Of a stretch of 64,000 nt of DNA, positions 1 through 11,699 are shown piece after piece. The stretch is from Hymenopus coronatus (Eukaryota > Arthropoda > Insecta > Mantodea > Hymenopodidae). How positions within the stretch are numbered: the first letter of the stretch is position 1; every line of letters starts with the position of its first letter. The translations under genes and the position numbers were made by a program. The notes beneath the pieces were generated by a model that saw nothing but the letters and a program-made list of their open reading frames with translations, ran no database searches and had not been told where the DNA came from. The stretch covers positions 290,168,784 to 290,232,783 of the forward strand of contig CM060900.1 of NCBI GenBank assembly GCA_030762935.1. The letters run 5' to 3'.

Positions 1-1038
1 TTCTTAAATTTATAGAACTACTTCACTTTATGTTCAGACATGTTGATATATTATTCTTCAAAGTGAAAAATATGCACACTACAACTACAATCTTTGCGAC
101 ATACAAGGTGTGTAATTGGTTAGTATACATATAATATACATATGTACATATATTAACTGACCAGCTTATGTAAATTAGGACCATTGTATTTCTCAGCTCT
201 ATGAAGTCCAAGATAGAGGAGTAGAAGAAGAATAGATGTTTGTGATTCATTTAAATTGCTCCAAGAAATCTACAAATATTTATTATTATCATGGTTGAAC
301 TAGTCATGATGCTCCCAGGAGTAAATAAAGTTTGGTGATAGTGATTTTCTGTCACAAGTTCTTGTGTATAGAACATAATTTAAGTATCAAGATTGTCAAA
401 ATTACAATAGTGATCAAAATTCAGTTTGATATTTCATGTACAGAATTTTATGAGAGCGCTGAAAAAAGAAACTCTTTTATAGGACATGTCTTTAGATAAA
501 TGTAATGTTAATTCTGGTACTGTGCAACTGTAACCATAAACACTTCAATCCAACATTTAAATAAGTTTAAAATGTACACCATTCAATATTTATATGGATT
601 TTATCAGAAGCATCCTGTTTTCTTCCTTTCTTAAGTATTGAAGTATTTAAAGATCACTTAATCTGACTTTCATAGCAAATTATGCTTCCGACTCTAGTTC
701 TGTTATTCATTTGTTTCAATGGACATGTCATTTATTCTATTACATTATACTGAAAACCTAGTTTTTCTTCAATTTTGTATTAAATTGGTTTCACATTTAA
801 AGATGCTGAAGAAGATAGGTAATCACAATTGAAATTAGAAGCTAAAATAAACTGATCTGTTAAATTCATATGATTTTATTTTCACTCGTTTATTAATGAC
901 TATAGAGCTCATCTAAAGAGGGCTTATTTTTCTGTCTACTTCATTTTAATCAAAATATACCATTACAGAAATAGCTACATTACACATTTCACTATAGACA
1001 AAAGAGAATAAGAGCTATTCAAATGATGTTTAAGAACC
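1..1038. other. AT-rich non-coding tract
   Basis: I see no gene, transposon end or structured repeat here. The one short minus-strand reading frame (23-250) is low-complexity in composition and resembles nothing I know. It is probably intronic, because TRAPPC9 exons follow downstream on the plus strand. Confidence 0.5.
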
Positions 1039-1261
1039 ACTTATAAAATAAGAACTGAAGCTTTCCTGGCGACGTGTTAATTCAAAATCTTCTCGGGCTT
1101 CTAGCCAGGTAAAAACTTGGCTTGACACCAACGTTTCGAAGAAGTGCATCTTCCTCGTGAAGGGTGAAGACGAGGAAGATGCACTTCTTCGAAACGTTGG
1201 TGTCAAGCCAAGTTTTTACCTGGCTAGAAGCCCGAGAAGATTTTGAATTCACTTATAAAAT
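1039..1261. mobile_element. PLE-type foldback hairpin with target duplication
   Basis: Two 80-nt arms (1079-1158 and 1170-1249) are exact reverse complements around an 11-nt loop. The unit is flanked by the 11-bp direct repeat ACTTATAAAAT (1039-1049 and 1251-1261), which I read as a target site duplication. A 29-nt non-palindromic piece (1050-1078) lies between the left duplication and the left arm. Inverted terminal repeats plus a one-sided extension plus a target duplication of this size is the arrangement of Penelope-like elements, seen in full at 55587-58383. The arms carry GAAGATG and CGAAACGTTGG, typical of PLE terminal repeats. There is no coding capacity. The perfect arm identity suggests a young insertion or gene conversion between the arms. 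Confidence 0.8.
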
Positions 1262-2837
1262 GTTATACTGTTTCCAAGCAATAGCGAGATGCAATTCAAC
1301 AGTCAAGGACTTTTGAGGAATGACTATTATTGATCAATTGGAACCATTAATTACAGATATCTTGAAAAATGTTTTTTGTCACAATAAAATGTATTTGGAA
1401 TGAATTGTGGATTTTGAAGAGATCAATATTTTTCTGTCCTAGTCCTGTATTAATGGTACCAAAATGCACAGTGTGCGACTGCTATGTACATGGCTTCAAA
1501 CACATGGTAAGATGGTTTTGCATTATAAGTTTAAAACTACTAAACATATTACATGCTTTAAAAGTTCATCTCACTGCTATATCTTACTTCACACCAAAAT
1601 TGTTTTTATTGTTCTCATTGAATAAAAGGAATTTAATCTGTTTTCCAGCTTCTTTTTTTTTCCCCTCCTTTTTTAATGTCCTGGCCTTTAAATGTCCTGT
1701 TGAAAATTTTGATCTGGTCACCCTACTTGTTACCCTATATTAATGTGCAAAGGTTGGAATGTGTGAATTAACTTGTGAATGCAGAAATACAGTTGAAAAG
1801 AATTGCACACTCTCAGATATGTTAAAGTAAAACAAGGAGTGAGATGAACCATCTTGACTGAATAATCAAAAATTCATTTCACAAACTTTCTTAGTTGCAA
1901 AGAAATGTAAGGCATACAGTAAAAAATGTATTGCTTTTTCAACAAGAAGCATTTTGCAGGAAAATTTACCACTAAAAATTGGGATTGTTCAAAATATTCA
2001 GTTCTTGCAAACAGAAACAATTGCTGTCTATGATAACATGGAAAAAAATGATGTTGTTTTCTATATTCTAGGCAAGAAAGCTAAAGTATAAGAGCATAAC
2101 AGTAAATTAGTATTATATTTATGCATGTTCATTAATTAAAGAATAAAACCTTTACAAACCTAGTGTCGGAGATCAGTTCTGTTTCATAAACCAAAAATGC
2201 CTAGGATCAAACAGTTTTGAATGAATTACTTGTGGAAGGTTTCTTTCAGTGCTTTCCTTTATCCTGAGAAATGAATGTCAGATTTCCCTAAGCTCTTTGG
2301 ACTAGCTGCCCACCCCGGCTTCACACAGGAGATGTACATAATAAAGAAACTGAGACAAAATCTTCCGTTTACAGTACGACCATGCAATGAATAAAATTAC
2401 AATTAAATAATTTAACAATACTTTATTGTTATACCTTATAATGTACAAATAGCACCGATGGTTTGCTGACTGTCGAGCATGTAATGCGCAACTGCCCATG
2501 CGAAAAACATGGCAATTTAAGGTATGTTTCACACATTTCTAACAATTGACCTTGGATATTCTCATTGTGAATGTAAGGTGCAGCGGAAACTAAACATGCT
2601 TAAATTCAAAAGGAAATTTGGTTGGCATTAGTGATATTCTTGGAATAAGCATATCCTTTCCTTTGAACTGTCATAATTTTCATGTAAGTCTGCTATTATC
2701 AATATTCAAGTTTTCATAACTTAAATTTGAATCTGTCATAATTTTCATCTAAGTAAGCTATTTTCAACATTTAATTTGTTAATTTATACTCTGTTATTTT
2801 ACCCCCAAAATAACTAAATATATTTATTTGCTTTAAT
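1262..2837. other. AT-rich non-coding tract
   Basis: No supported feature. A 124-codon plus-strand frame at 1369-1743 has a hydrophobic, compositionally biased product that I do not recognise, with no splice or promoter context, and I treat it as chance. Confidence 0.45.
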
Positions 2838-3017
2838 AGAATAATAATAGTGATGCTTTTAGTGATTCAAGGCTACCTGCCGTGATGCTGATTACTTGGC
2901 TACAAACTTTTGAAATAGATGATTGTTTAAGATCAGTAATTGTACCTACAGTAGAGGATACATCTGACCATAAAGCTTCTGCTAACGAAGACAACTCTGA
3001 CATAATACAATCTGGAA
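2838..3017 (+). other. Unassigned open segment, possible exon
   Basis: After a tract ending in TTTAATAG there is an open frame of about 60 codons with an acidic, soluble-protein composition (for example VPTVEDTSDHKASANEDN), followed by a possible GTAATT donor and then the poly-T of a SINE. I do not recognise the sequence. It could be the 5' exon of the DDE-like transposon gene that follows at 3478, an exon of a host gene, or chance. The SINE starting at 3022 lies directly against its end. Confidence 0.25.
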
Positions 3018-3021
3018 GTAA

Positions 3022-3318
3022 TTTTTTTTTTTTTTTCTGTTTATGCATCTCTTTAACCTCTTAAACTGTTATGGTCATATCGGGGCTTTGACTGAAACAT
3101 TGCTGTCTTTATATTATTATTTGAACTAAGTTTAAATTGCTGTAGGTTTTTTTCGTCTTATTTTCACACGCACATCCACTCTCATGTGCACAGTTCCAGA
3201 TTCTATGGAGGTAATGGAATAGTTCTAACTAGAGAAAAAGTAATATTTGCAGCTGGGATCGAACCAGGGACCTCAGGGTGATGTCAGCTCGCTGACCACT
3301 CTACTGCGCAGGCAATCC
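3022..3318 (-). mobile_element. tRNA-derived SINE, minus strand
   Basis: Read on the minus strand, the unit starts with a tRNA-like head (about 3318-3250) holding an A-box-like GTAGAGTGGTCAGCGAGC and a B box GGTTCGATCCC. An unrelated body follows, then the tail segment CCCGATATGACC, and the unit ends in a 15-nt poly-A (poly-T at 3022-3036). The tail matches those of the SINEs at 30169 and 51778. Flanking similarity (AAGTAATTTT against AAGGTAATATTTT) is a weak candidate target duplication. The element is non-autonomous and presumably mobilised by a LINE. Confidence 0.75.
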
Positions 3319-3477
3319 AAAGGTAATATTTTAACGTGAAGCGATACCTTTCTGGACTAGTACATAACATGTAGGCCTATAAATGCAGAGGCCAAAGGTT
3401 CGATTCCTACTTGTAGTTGGAGTTTTGTATACTTATACCTATTATTTGACCTCAATAGAATATGGAAAGCAAGAAGA
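3319..3477. other. Degenerate tRNA-like scrap
   Basis: Around 3380-3415 a B-box-like GGTTCGATTCCTAC follows a poorly matched upstream half. This may be a very old tRNA-derived SINE remnant. The A box and a tail are not convincing, so I call it only a scrap. Confidence 0.2.
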
Positions 3478-4520
3478 CAGGAGACCAGTGTTCATTTTGT
3501 GCCTGATATGATGCTGCTGAAGGGGAAGAAAAGAAAGAACTGGAGCCCAATATCTAAATCATAACCAAAGGGAATAAGAAGCCAACCAAAGCAAAGCAAA
3601 TGACAAAACAAGGGCTTCCACTGAAGAAACATTTGTGACAGCAACTTTCAACCTACAAAGTGTGTTGCAAATCCCAAGTAGTGAAGAAGCTCCGATGTAC
3701 TACAGTCGTAAGCTTTGTGCCTATAACTTAACAGTGTATGAGAGAATTTCACAAATAATGTACACTGTTACACCTGGCATGAATTAAATGGTAAACGGGG
3801 AAGTGTTGAAGTTGGAACTTGTCATTACTTCTTTCTTACCAGTCTGCCACAAAGAATAAAGGAAGTATCTCTTTTTTCGGATACTTTTGGTGTGCAAAAC
3901 TGAAACCAAAACGTTGCTGTCCTTTTGTTATATTTGTTCAGATCACTAACATTGATGTAATTGAACAAACTTCCTTGAATCTGGTTAGTATGCACAGTGG
4001 CATTGAGAATCGAAAGAAATCTGTATCTGTTATACTATGCATGACTGGCTAAACATCTTTCAATTTTTTCTTTCTCAAGAAAAAGGAAGAATGGTGCACC
4101 TTATTATGTGAAAGAGCTGAAGTTTGATGACTATATTAATTTATCAGGCCTGTCCAGAAAAATTCTGTGCAACAAAACTAAGGAAAGCGAAGAGAAGAGA
4201 GTAAACCAGTTGAAAATAAAATGCTTCAGATGTGAAAAAGAGTGCTCTGGAATTCTGAAATACAGTTATGAGCATTTTAGGAACTACTCACAAATAAATG
4301 TGTTTGGAATGTGAATGCCTACTCTCCTCAAGGCGTATAATATTCCCTTTCTATATCAGACATGAAATATAAGGATTTATTGTCACTATGCGATAAAGGA
4401 GTCATTCCATTGGAGTTCACTCATGTCGCTTCTTGCCACATTCAATAAAAGTGGAAGATAGAAGTCCAGAACCAAACATCGGAAGTGATAATGAACCTGA
4501 AGGATACAACAGTAATTAAT
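3478..4520 (+). pseudogene. Decayed DDE-like transposase gene (insect repeat family)
   Basis: Frame-shifted but collinear pieces match a protein family that recurs in insect genomes, usually labelled uncharacterised, which I take to be transposon-derived. In order: a Cys-containing start (GDQCSFC, about 3495), the core entry (ATFNLQSVLQI, then MYYSRKLCAYNLTVYE, about 3641-3750), a HELNGKRGSVEVGTC block, SLFSDTFGVQN (likely first catalytic Asp, about 3870), MHSGIE (from the usual DSxHSxIE motif, about 3990), and a C-terminal domain (4108-4314) ending with KYKDLLSLCDKGVIPLEF (about 4365). Several frameshifts and stops rule out function. The same family occupies 15629-20790. I saw no terminal inverted repeats for this copy. 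Family membership rests on remembered motif order, not on a search. Confidence 0.65.
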
Positions 4521-5849
4521 TTGGATCAGAGTAAATTTAATTAAACATAGGGCAAAACCAATTCTTTAATTTCTCCAAAATAATCAAATGTTAATATGTT
4601 AAAAGTTTTCAATTTTAGCAGTTAATCATGGTTTACGTCAGTTTCAAATGTAGTTGTAAAGTAATGCAACATTTTTTAGACATGCACTTTTTTATTGGTA
4701 TACTGAAGCATATGTTTGCAAAGTTACAACAGTGTCAAAGAAATAAAAACTGCAAAAAATGTTGTAGACAACAGCTAATACATTTATCATAAAAAAAAAG
4801 AAACTTTTTTTTGTCTTTTTTTTTTTATTATTTATAATCCAGTGGTGTACCTATCTCCTTTAAAGTACCTTTTGCTCTTCAGGCAGGAGTCACTTAGTCC
4901 AATATTTTGGAAATTTGAAGGAATTTTACAGACATTTACAGAAAAAAGGATAAGAATCCTATTTAAAATAATAACTAAAATGTGTACATATTTATAAACT
5001 GTATTTTAAGTTTAGTCATAATGGATGTTTATAACTAAGTCAAACTTTAAAATCGCTGTATCTATGATTTTGAACTTAGTGATTTCTGCCAGAATGACGA
5101 CGACATACAATTGGTATTGCGAAAAGGAGGAAGTCATAAGGTAGTGTGGAAAGGATGACATATGCAGTTAACAGTGTGGGTAAGCAAGAATCCCGTTGGC
5201 ATAATAACGGCAATGGCAGCACTTCCATAATGTGGTGGGTAAATGCTGAAATGTTAATGAATTAGATTAAGGAGAAAGTCACAATGTAACATTCATGCTT
5301 CTTCCGAATCTCTTTCTTTCCTTTACTCCTAATGTTTTCCACCTTTTTCATTATTTTCTGCTGTGTTCAAAACAGACATTTTTAAGGCTAACAGTGACAC
5401 AACTAAAGAGCAAGTAGACCTGGTTGAGCAATTGACAAGATTTTTTTTTTTGATGATAGCCTTGTGTATTAAATTTCTCCATTTAACCCAAAATATTACT
5501 TGATCAAATGTATTAAGAGCACTATATTTGCAGTGAGATAGTGACAGGGGTATCTTATTGTTCTAATGAAATCACCTTTAGCTAGCACAGTACCACATAA
5601 CCTCAAATAAATAACCAACATCTACAATAGGAAGTTAACCTAAAACGGTTTACTATACGAGTCCCATCATTTTTTGGCCATTTTCAGATTCCAAGAAGGA
5701 TTAATGGTTATACGCATAGTTTATAACTTGTTCATTTTAAAGAATTACAACAACAAAAAAATACTTATTTCTTTATTTAAACGATGTGACCAAGAGAATG
5801 ATAGTTAATACATAAGAAATATATTTGATTTTCACTTTTATCTTGCACC
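4521..5849. other. AT-rich non-coding tract
   Basis: No gene or recognisable element seen. It contains homopolymer runs (poly-A/T near 4790-4825, poly-T near 5444) but no tail-associated SINE head next to them. Confidence 0.4.
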
Positions 5850-5854
5850 ATTGA

Positions 5855-6192
5855 CTCCATAACTGGGTGCATTCCCTTAGCATTGAATGGGGAATAAGAA
5901 TAGAGCAATACTACGGCCATATGGTGGCAAATAAATAAGTACATAATTTAGGTGTTCGTCGGCAGGTAAGCTACTTTGCTTCTTTATTTTAAATGATAGG
6001 AGTAAATAAAGGAAAGTTAAGACATGAGAATGTATTTGAATTTCATTGCTGCGTTGCGTCACTGTCTCGATAAACTGAATGGAGAGGAAAAATAGACAAC
6101 TACTACTGCCATTTAGCAACAAATAACCGTGGTACCACTGCCATCTGGTGGCTATTAACCAGTTGCATTCACCTGGCACTGTATGGTGATTC
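5855..6192. repeat. Diverged repeat block with three CCATMTGGTGGC-like sites
   Basis: A roughly 33-nt motif occurs twice as a diverged direct repeat (about 5868-5900 and 6158-6190, both with TGCATTC). Between the two lie three related sites: GCCATATGGTGGC (about 5918), GCCATTTAGCAAC (about 6109) and GCCATCTGGTGGC (about 6141). The last, read on the minus strand, is CCACCAGATGGCAG, which closely fits the CTCF core consensus. It may be an old tandem repeat or a small insulator-type cluster; the sequence alone does not decide. Confidence 0.35.
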
Positions 6193-7183
6193 ATATTATG
6201 AGACTTGAAAAACTTTCCCATACGATTTTTAAACATTCTCTTTTACACAAACCTTGTAACAATAATGAACACAACAAAAAAAAGAATTGTTAAATTTGGT
6301 GCAGTCATTCAGAAGTGTTGCACAGACATACATTTTGGGATTCATTTTTATATATGTGAATATTACTGCTATAACTTCACATTTTTATTACAAAATAACA
6401 CCATTTGATATTGGTTTTAATTGCAGTTTGAAGAATAGAACTCTTAACTATAAGCCATCAAAAGCATTTCTTATGTCTGCAATAAAGAAAGAATCGGGAG
6501 AAAGATTTCAAGAAGATTTCAGTCATTGTGAATTGACTGTATAATAGCCTGTAATACTAGGTTCTCATGATTATGGGTGTTAGTAGTGGCAGCTGTGGCA
6601 ACAGTATGTGTTCCAAACCAAGTAACATTTTGAACTTTTTCATCCATCAGCTAGAGCAAATGGAAAGGAGAAACTCAATAATGATATTCTATATAAACTA
6701 CAATTGTTTCGCGTTTCACCTTCTTCATGCTGAAGGCCAATATGAGGAGGTTACCATCACGTTTTGATACAGGAGGAGTACATGTATATGTTTTTTTTTT
6801 TTTTTTTTAACTGTTTATCGCAAATTTCTGCAACAAGTAATTAGCAGCACTGTAAACAGCAGCTTTTAACTAGCTAAAATCTAACTTTCATGATAGTCAA
6901 TTGATCATGGTTGGTGAGCTTATTATACTCTTTGAGGTATGTTCTATTGTCTTGTGACTTAGTTTAAAGGAAGAATCACAGTACACTGCATAATGTCTTG
7001 TTATCAGGATATGCTCAGTTTTGTTCAGGGTTAGCAGGCAATTTTAAGTGGTTGCGATAATTTTTGATTCAGGATGGCTCTTTAAAATTAAAATATTCTA
7101 TGATGAAAATTAGTAGTAATGTAAAACTATAAATTTTAAAAGATACCTTTCCTAGTAACAGAAAGTGCATTCTATTTTTACAG
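6193..7183. other. Intronic AT-rich tract
   Basis: It holds a long poly-T (about 6791-6808) and small unassigned frames. One (about 6442-6545) follows a plausible acceptor (TTTTAATTGCAG) but ends in two stops and does not resemble the TRAPPC9 protein. Nothing firm. Confidence 0.4.
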
Positions 7184-7326
7184 ATTTTGGAAGGCCAGCT
7201 AAAACTGAGGTACTCTGGTGGGCCTGGTTTGAAGGCAGGGTATTGTAGACTGAGCTCTCTAACTCTAAGAGTTGAAATGCTGCCATCTGTACAAATTACA
7301 AACTGGGATGTACTGCCTGCCGAAAT
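7184..7326 (+). CDS. TRAPPC9: TRAPPC9 exon (C-terminal region, first in window)
   Basis: A 143-nt exon between an acceptor ending TTTTTACAG and a GTGAGT donor, open in phase 0 from its first base, leaving two bases (AT) for the next exon. The product includes LRYSGGPGLKAGYC and VEMLPSVQITNWDVLPAE, which matches my memory of the C-terminal half of TRAPPC9 (brunelleschi in fly). TRAPPC9 is a subunit of the TRAPP II complex, a Rab guanine-nucleotide exchange factor acting at the Golgi. The next exon (23433) supplies the completing G and continues the family order, so the joint is supported by phase as well as by homology. Upstream exons are not visible in the window. Confidence 0.85.
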
Positions 7327-7589
7327 GTGAGTACTATGTTCCATACATGCTCAAATGGGTGTGATGCATTTATCTTTGTATTAGTCTTCTTCCTTTTTCC
7401 CTCTACTTATACTCAGTATCTTCACCTCTATGTAATAACAGGTAATGCAGTGTTTCTTGTTATGGACCATTGTCAAAATGAGTTGTCTTTGCTGTTCAAA
7501 ACCATATTTTAAAAAGGAAGTTGTGAAATATTAATTTTAGTTTTTTTATGTAGGGCTCAGTTATATAAAGTTTACTGTCTCTACCATTT

Positions 7590-7690
7590 AGCTATAGTAA
7601 GTAGGGGAAATATTGTATTCCACCTAAAAATTTGATACGAGAAATAGCATTTGGGAATCTTGTAATCCCAAGGAAAAGAAATGTGTCTCT
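7590..7690 (+). repeat. R1 repeat fragment (copy E)
   Basis: The stretch containing TATTGTATTCCACCTAAAA and TTTGATAC matches the 5' part of the R1 copy at 9310 (GTTGTATTCCACCCAAAATT). The match fades after about 100 nt. R1 is the name used here for an unclassified interspersed repeat with at least five copies in this window. Confidence 0.6.
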
Positions 7691-9309
7691 CTTTGGCTGT
7701 GAAAATAAAATGTTGGTTAAACACCAACTTGGTAATTAAGTTGAGCATCTTCCAAGCAGTTGTAACTTGTAGGTGAAAAATCAGGTGAAGTGGCAATATG
7801 AAAAGTATATGCAACAACCAAAAATTTTACAGGAATTTGGGCATTTTTCAAAGAAGAAATTAGCCCATTTCTAAAAATAATGCAATTTGGCAGTTTTTTT
7901 AAAAAATATTGCTAAGTTTTGTGAATATGCTAAATTGATTGTAAATGAAATATATTGGTCTCATGACATGCTCAGATAGCTACCAACAATCCCATTTTGA
8001 TGTTAGGAAGCGCAGTGTAGGAAGGAATTATCTATTGCACCTATTCTTGTGTGTCAGCGTTGAATGCATCTTTCACTTTCATACAGCCATGCAGGCATCA
8101 GGTAAGTCATAGAACATACGTAAATCAGCAAATGCAATTTCAGCATTTTCCTCATTAATTTTGCTTTAGCTTGTTGGGTTGTGATTACATGAACATGGTA
8201 TTGCCCATGGGAAAGTTTAAGAGAGAGATAATTTGCAAATGATGGATTATACATAAGCGATAATAAGTAATGTGCAGATGGTGTGTGAATACGTAGATGT
8301 AGTTTTGGGCCAACTGCTGTTTCTTTATTGGTGTGTTCTCTTGTTGTAGCATACTTATGTGTGTGCATGTGCGTGTGATACTTTATTAAAAAAAAGTAAT
8401 TTTACGTTTCTTGGGAAAGAAGAAATACATGTATAAAGCACATTCAAAGTGAAAAAGCATAACATTTCTTTGAGGAAAGCAAACTTGATAAAACTTCATG
8501 AGTTAGTTGTTGCGATGTTTCAGTCACCAAAAAAGGGTAGATGTAAAAGTGTGCATTTGCGAGAGACACTGTAGAAGCTTTCAAGAAAGCAAATCTTCCC
8601 ATGGAAAAGCTGGATGACATAAACCTAAGAGGATGGATAAATAAATATTGTGAAAGTTGGTACTTTTAGGTAATGCTTTCTTCGAGATTCTGACCTATGA
8701 ACATATAAGTAAATACTTTTTCAACAATATCTTAGCTCAAATTTATTTAAAACTGCTTGTGTCCACTTTCTTTACTGAAAAAGTCATAGAAACAAGTACT
8801 CAGTATGAGTGTGAGTGTGCGTGTGTGTGAATGGTGTGCACTATGTTAAAAAATCTTATATCTAACTGTATATAATGTATGGAACCCTTATTGTTTATAG
8901 ATGATATCCCAGTCACATATTGTATTTATATTTGAATGTGTAAATGGTCCTATCCAAATAGATTGAAGCACTTCTCAGCAATGTTCAATGGAAAAAATTA
9001 GTGCTGTTATGTATAAATTCATGGTATCCAACATAGCATAACAGTTTTAAATGTTTGGAAGGGGATTTAAACTGAACATAACAAAGATTTGCAGCTCCAC
9101 CATGGCTTAGTTCCTATCAAATGTGTCTCATATTACTGGAAGTGATAATAAATCCCAAATATAGTAGATAATCCAAACACAGCTATTTGATAAAAATAAT
9201 TTGACCCACATCGTCATTGTCAAACCAACAACTCCATTTCCTAATGGAAATTCTTAAAATGTTCATGGAAACCATGTTTATTTGGGGGATTTGGGTCTAA
9301 TCACTTTTT
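7691..9309. other. Intronic AT-rich tract with GT-rich patches
   Basis: It contains GTGTGCATGTGCGTGTG-type patches near 8357 and 8810, similar to the GT-rich part of R1, which suggests further very old R1 relics. No coding or structural element is supported. Confidence 0.35.
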
Positions 9310-10165
9310 CTAATATGCATGTAAAACGTACATAATAGGTAGAGAAGGTGTTGTATTCCACCCAAAATTTGATACCAAAATTTTTGCTGAAATACATTTT
9401 GAGACCCCCTGAACAAAAAAAAATGCATTTTTAGTAAAGGGTCTGTGCATATGTGTCACTCTGAGTGTGTGCATGTGCGTACATGTGTGTGGTCGGCATA
9501 ACTTAAAAGAGTCTGTTAAAATAAAACTCAAGAATATTACACATAAAGATTTTTAAGAAAATCCATCCACCCCAACTACGCTTTACATGGAAACATTTTT
9601 AAATTTTTATTTTCTCAAAAATGGCTCTAACAATTTTAATTAAAATATAATACATACTTAAATGTATTTACATCATAAATAAAATATCTTGAATTTCCTG
9701 AGAATAACCTCTGAAGTCCTCTTCATTCTGAGTGACTGTTGCATAACTGGTAAACCATAAGAAATAGACAAAAACTCACTACACAAAAATGTAGAGCTCA
9801 TCAAAATGCAAAAATTGTGATATTTATATTTTTGTTTTGGAGCTAATCATTTCTGAGATATTCACTGTTATTGACTTCAATTTTAAAATATTTATACTTT
9901 TCTCAAATATGAAGTCATGTGTTTATTTTGTTTTATTCCTGGCCATGCAAACAGATGAATTTCAATGATAATGGCATAGCAATAGCTTTTAAAACATTTG
10001 ACTATCACTTTAGCATAGTGTATTTCCTTAGTTCCTTTCTACTTATAAAGAACTAAGTAATAACACCATTCTGCCAATGATTAGCAGCTCGATTAGCATG
10101 AAGTAGAAATAAGAATAATATTCTGTTCAAAGTTTTTTTGTAGATCAAATAGAGAAAGTAATGTG
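9310..10165 (+). repeat. R1 interspersed repeat, copy A
   Basis: The longest copy of an unclassified repeat. Landmarks in order: a GTTGTATTCCACCC block (9350), ACCCCCTGAACAAAA (9404), a GT-rich patch (9450-9490), ATCTTGAATTTCCTGAGAA (9687), AACTGGTAAACCATAAGAA (9746), and TTCCTGGCCATGCAAACAG (9936). The same order recurs at 12364-12870 and, inverted, at 58384-58870 plus 55370-55586. There is no long reading frame, clear terminal repeats or poly-A, so I cannot say whether it is a DNA-transposon derivative or a LINE tail. Confidence 0.75.
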
Positions 10166-10409
10166 AATGGAACACATCAGTTTTTTTTCCCTCCACTTCC
10201 AGATCCCTATAATAAAAATCATGAAAAGTTTTTGCTTAAGGAATGTTCACAGTTTAATAAAAATGGTTACATAATGGTAAATTTCAGAAACTTACTTGAC
10301 AAATTGCTATAATTTTTTTAATGAAGTTGAGAGATCTTAAGAAAATTAACTTAGATTGAATGTCTGTAATTTTAGTTATTTATAGTTGTTTTATTTTTCT
10401 TATATTCTA

Positions 10410-11250
10410 TTCAGGAGGTACAGATCTGCCACATTGCAAACACACAGAGAGAGATAGGTTCTGAAAAGCAGAAGTTGTACTAAAGGCAAAAGAAAAGAAA
10501 ATTGACATTTTCTGTGATGAGACCACAGTGAGACAATGCACTTTTGTTGTTTTGTTCATAATATTGTGAAATTCTGCTCCTGCTATACATTTTGCTGATT
10601 CTGCAAATGCTATCAACTGCATTAGGGCTATTGTTCATTTCATTAGGGAAAGCAGTGTATATTATGGGGGAAGTAAACTGTGTAGTGACAGACTCTGTTT
10701 GATATATGACAAAATGTGTCAAGGATCTAAAACTAGTTTTAGGAGATCATTTAGCACATATCCAGTGCTGGCATCATAAACTAAATCTTCTTGGAAACAT
10801 TTGTGTTCAAGAATTACCATGATTGAATTTTGCAGTGACCAAGTTTAAGGGTTTATTTCTGGACACCAGTAAAAGAAAACATTGTTATTCCACCTTTCTC
10901 AAGGGACAGACAGGAATAAACTGTTGTATATTCCCAATGCCTGTGGTTACTCACTGGAATTCATAATTCACCAGTGCATTTCATTTAACAGATTATCTGC
11001 CATATATTATCGAGTTCTGTACATCAGAAGAACTAAAAGATATTGCCAACTGTGGTGTGAACTACTTTGTATCTCTGAGTACTGAAGAGGTGTCTACTGC
11101 TTGTTCCCAAGCCATTTTCATTATGAAACACTGTCAGTACCTTGTTGAACTGGTAATCGAACTAGAAGATTGAAACTACCCTACTGCTCATCCTCTTTAT
11201 GAAGAATTGGGAAAATTGGAGATACATTTCAAAACCATAGAACAGGTGTC
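10410..11250 (+). pseudogene. hAT-type transposase remnant (CGGBP1-linked class)
   Basis: Frame-broken segments line up with hAT transposases of the class found near CGGBP1-like BED fingers. They run from KKIDIFCDETT (about 10495), through VVTDSV and the AHIQCWHHKLNLLGN block (about 10755-10800), KFKGLFLDTSKRKHCYSTFL (about 10845) and PMPVVTHWNS (the usual TRWNSW motif, about 10935), to GVNYFVSLSTEEV (about 11060) and the NYPTAHPLYEELGKLE end (about 11180-11220). Several stops and frameshifts make it non-functional. The N-terminal finger and terminal inverted repeats are not seen. It differs from the minus-strand remnant at 21950-22720, which keeps the N-terminal half. Confidence 0.65.
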
Positions 11251-11699
11251 ATATTAAGTGTCACAACAGATATAGCTGCAAACAAACAGCTGTTGTTAAA
11301 GCTTCCCTTAAGCAAGTTGCTCCAATAATGCCAAAAAGACGTTTCAGCATCTTTGTAACATCTTTGTTTGCTATGTAGTAACAAAGAGCGGGAAATAGAG
11401 TAGAGATTACTCTCAAGTTTATATTTACTAATGTAATAAAGCTTGGAAAAAAAGTTTAATTTGTAAGCAACATTAAGAAAATCGTGTGACCGGAATGGCG
11501 AGCAATTAACATACGCCACAGGTTTTCACAATATTTCATGAAATATACTGTTTTATTCTTACCGTATACGGAAGAACACGACATGTGCGGAAACGTCACT
11601 TTTTATTGCTTCTCACTGCCAAAGCTTACGAAGTTGCCAGCACTGATACTAGTCCTTTTGGTGCAAAATGCAATTCACGAGCATGATATTTAAAATTTA
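11251..11699. other. Intronic tract, no feature
   Basis: No gene, repeat boundary or structured element seen. Confidence 0.4.

Noticed and set aside
1369..1743. 124-codon plus-strand frame
   Set aside because: Biased hydrophobic composition, no family resemblance, no splice context; expected by chance in an AT-rich tract.
6442..6545. Possible TRAPPC9 exon after TTTTAATTGCAG
   Set aside because: Ends in tandem stops and shows no similarity to the protein.
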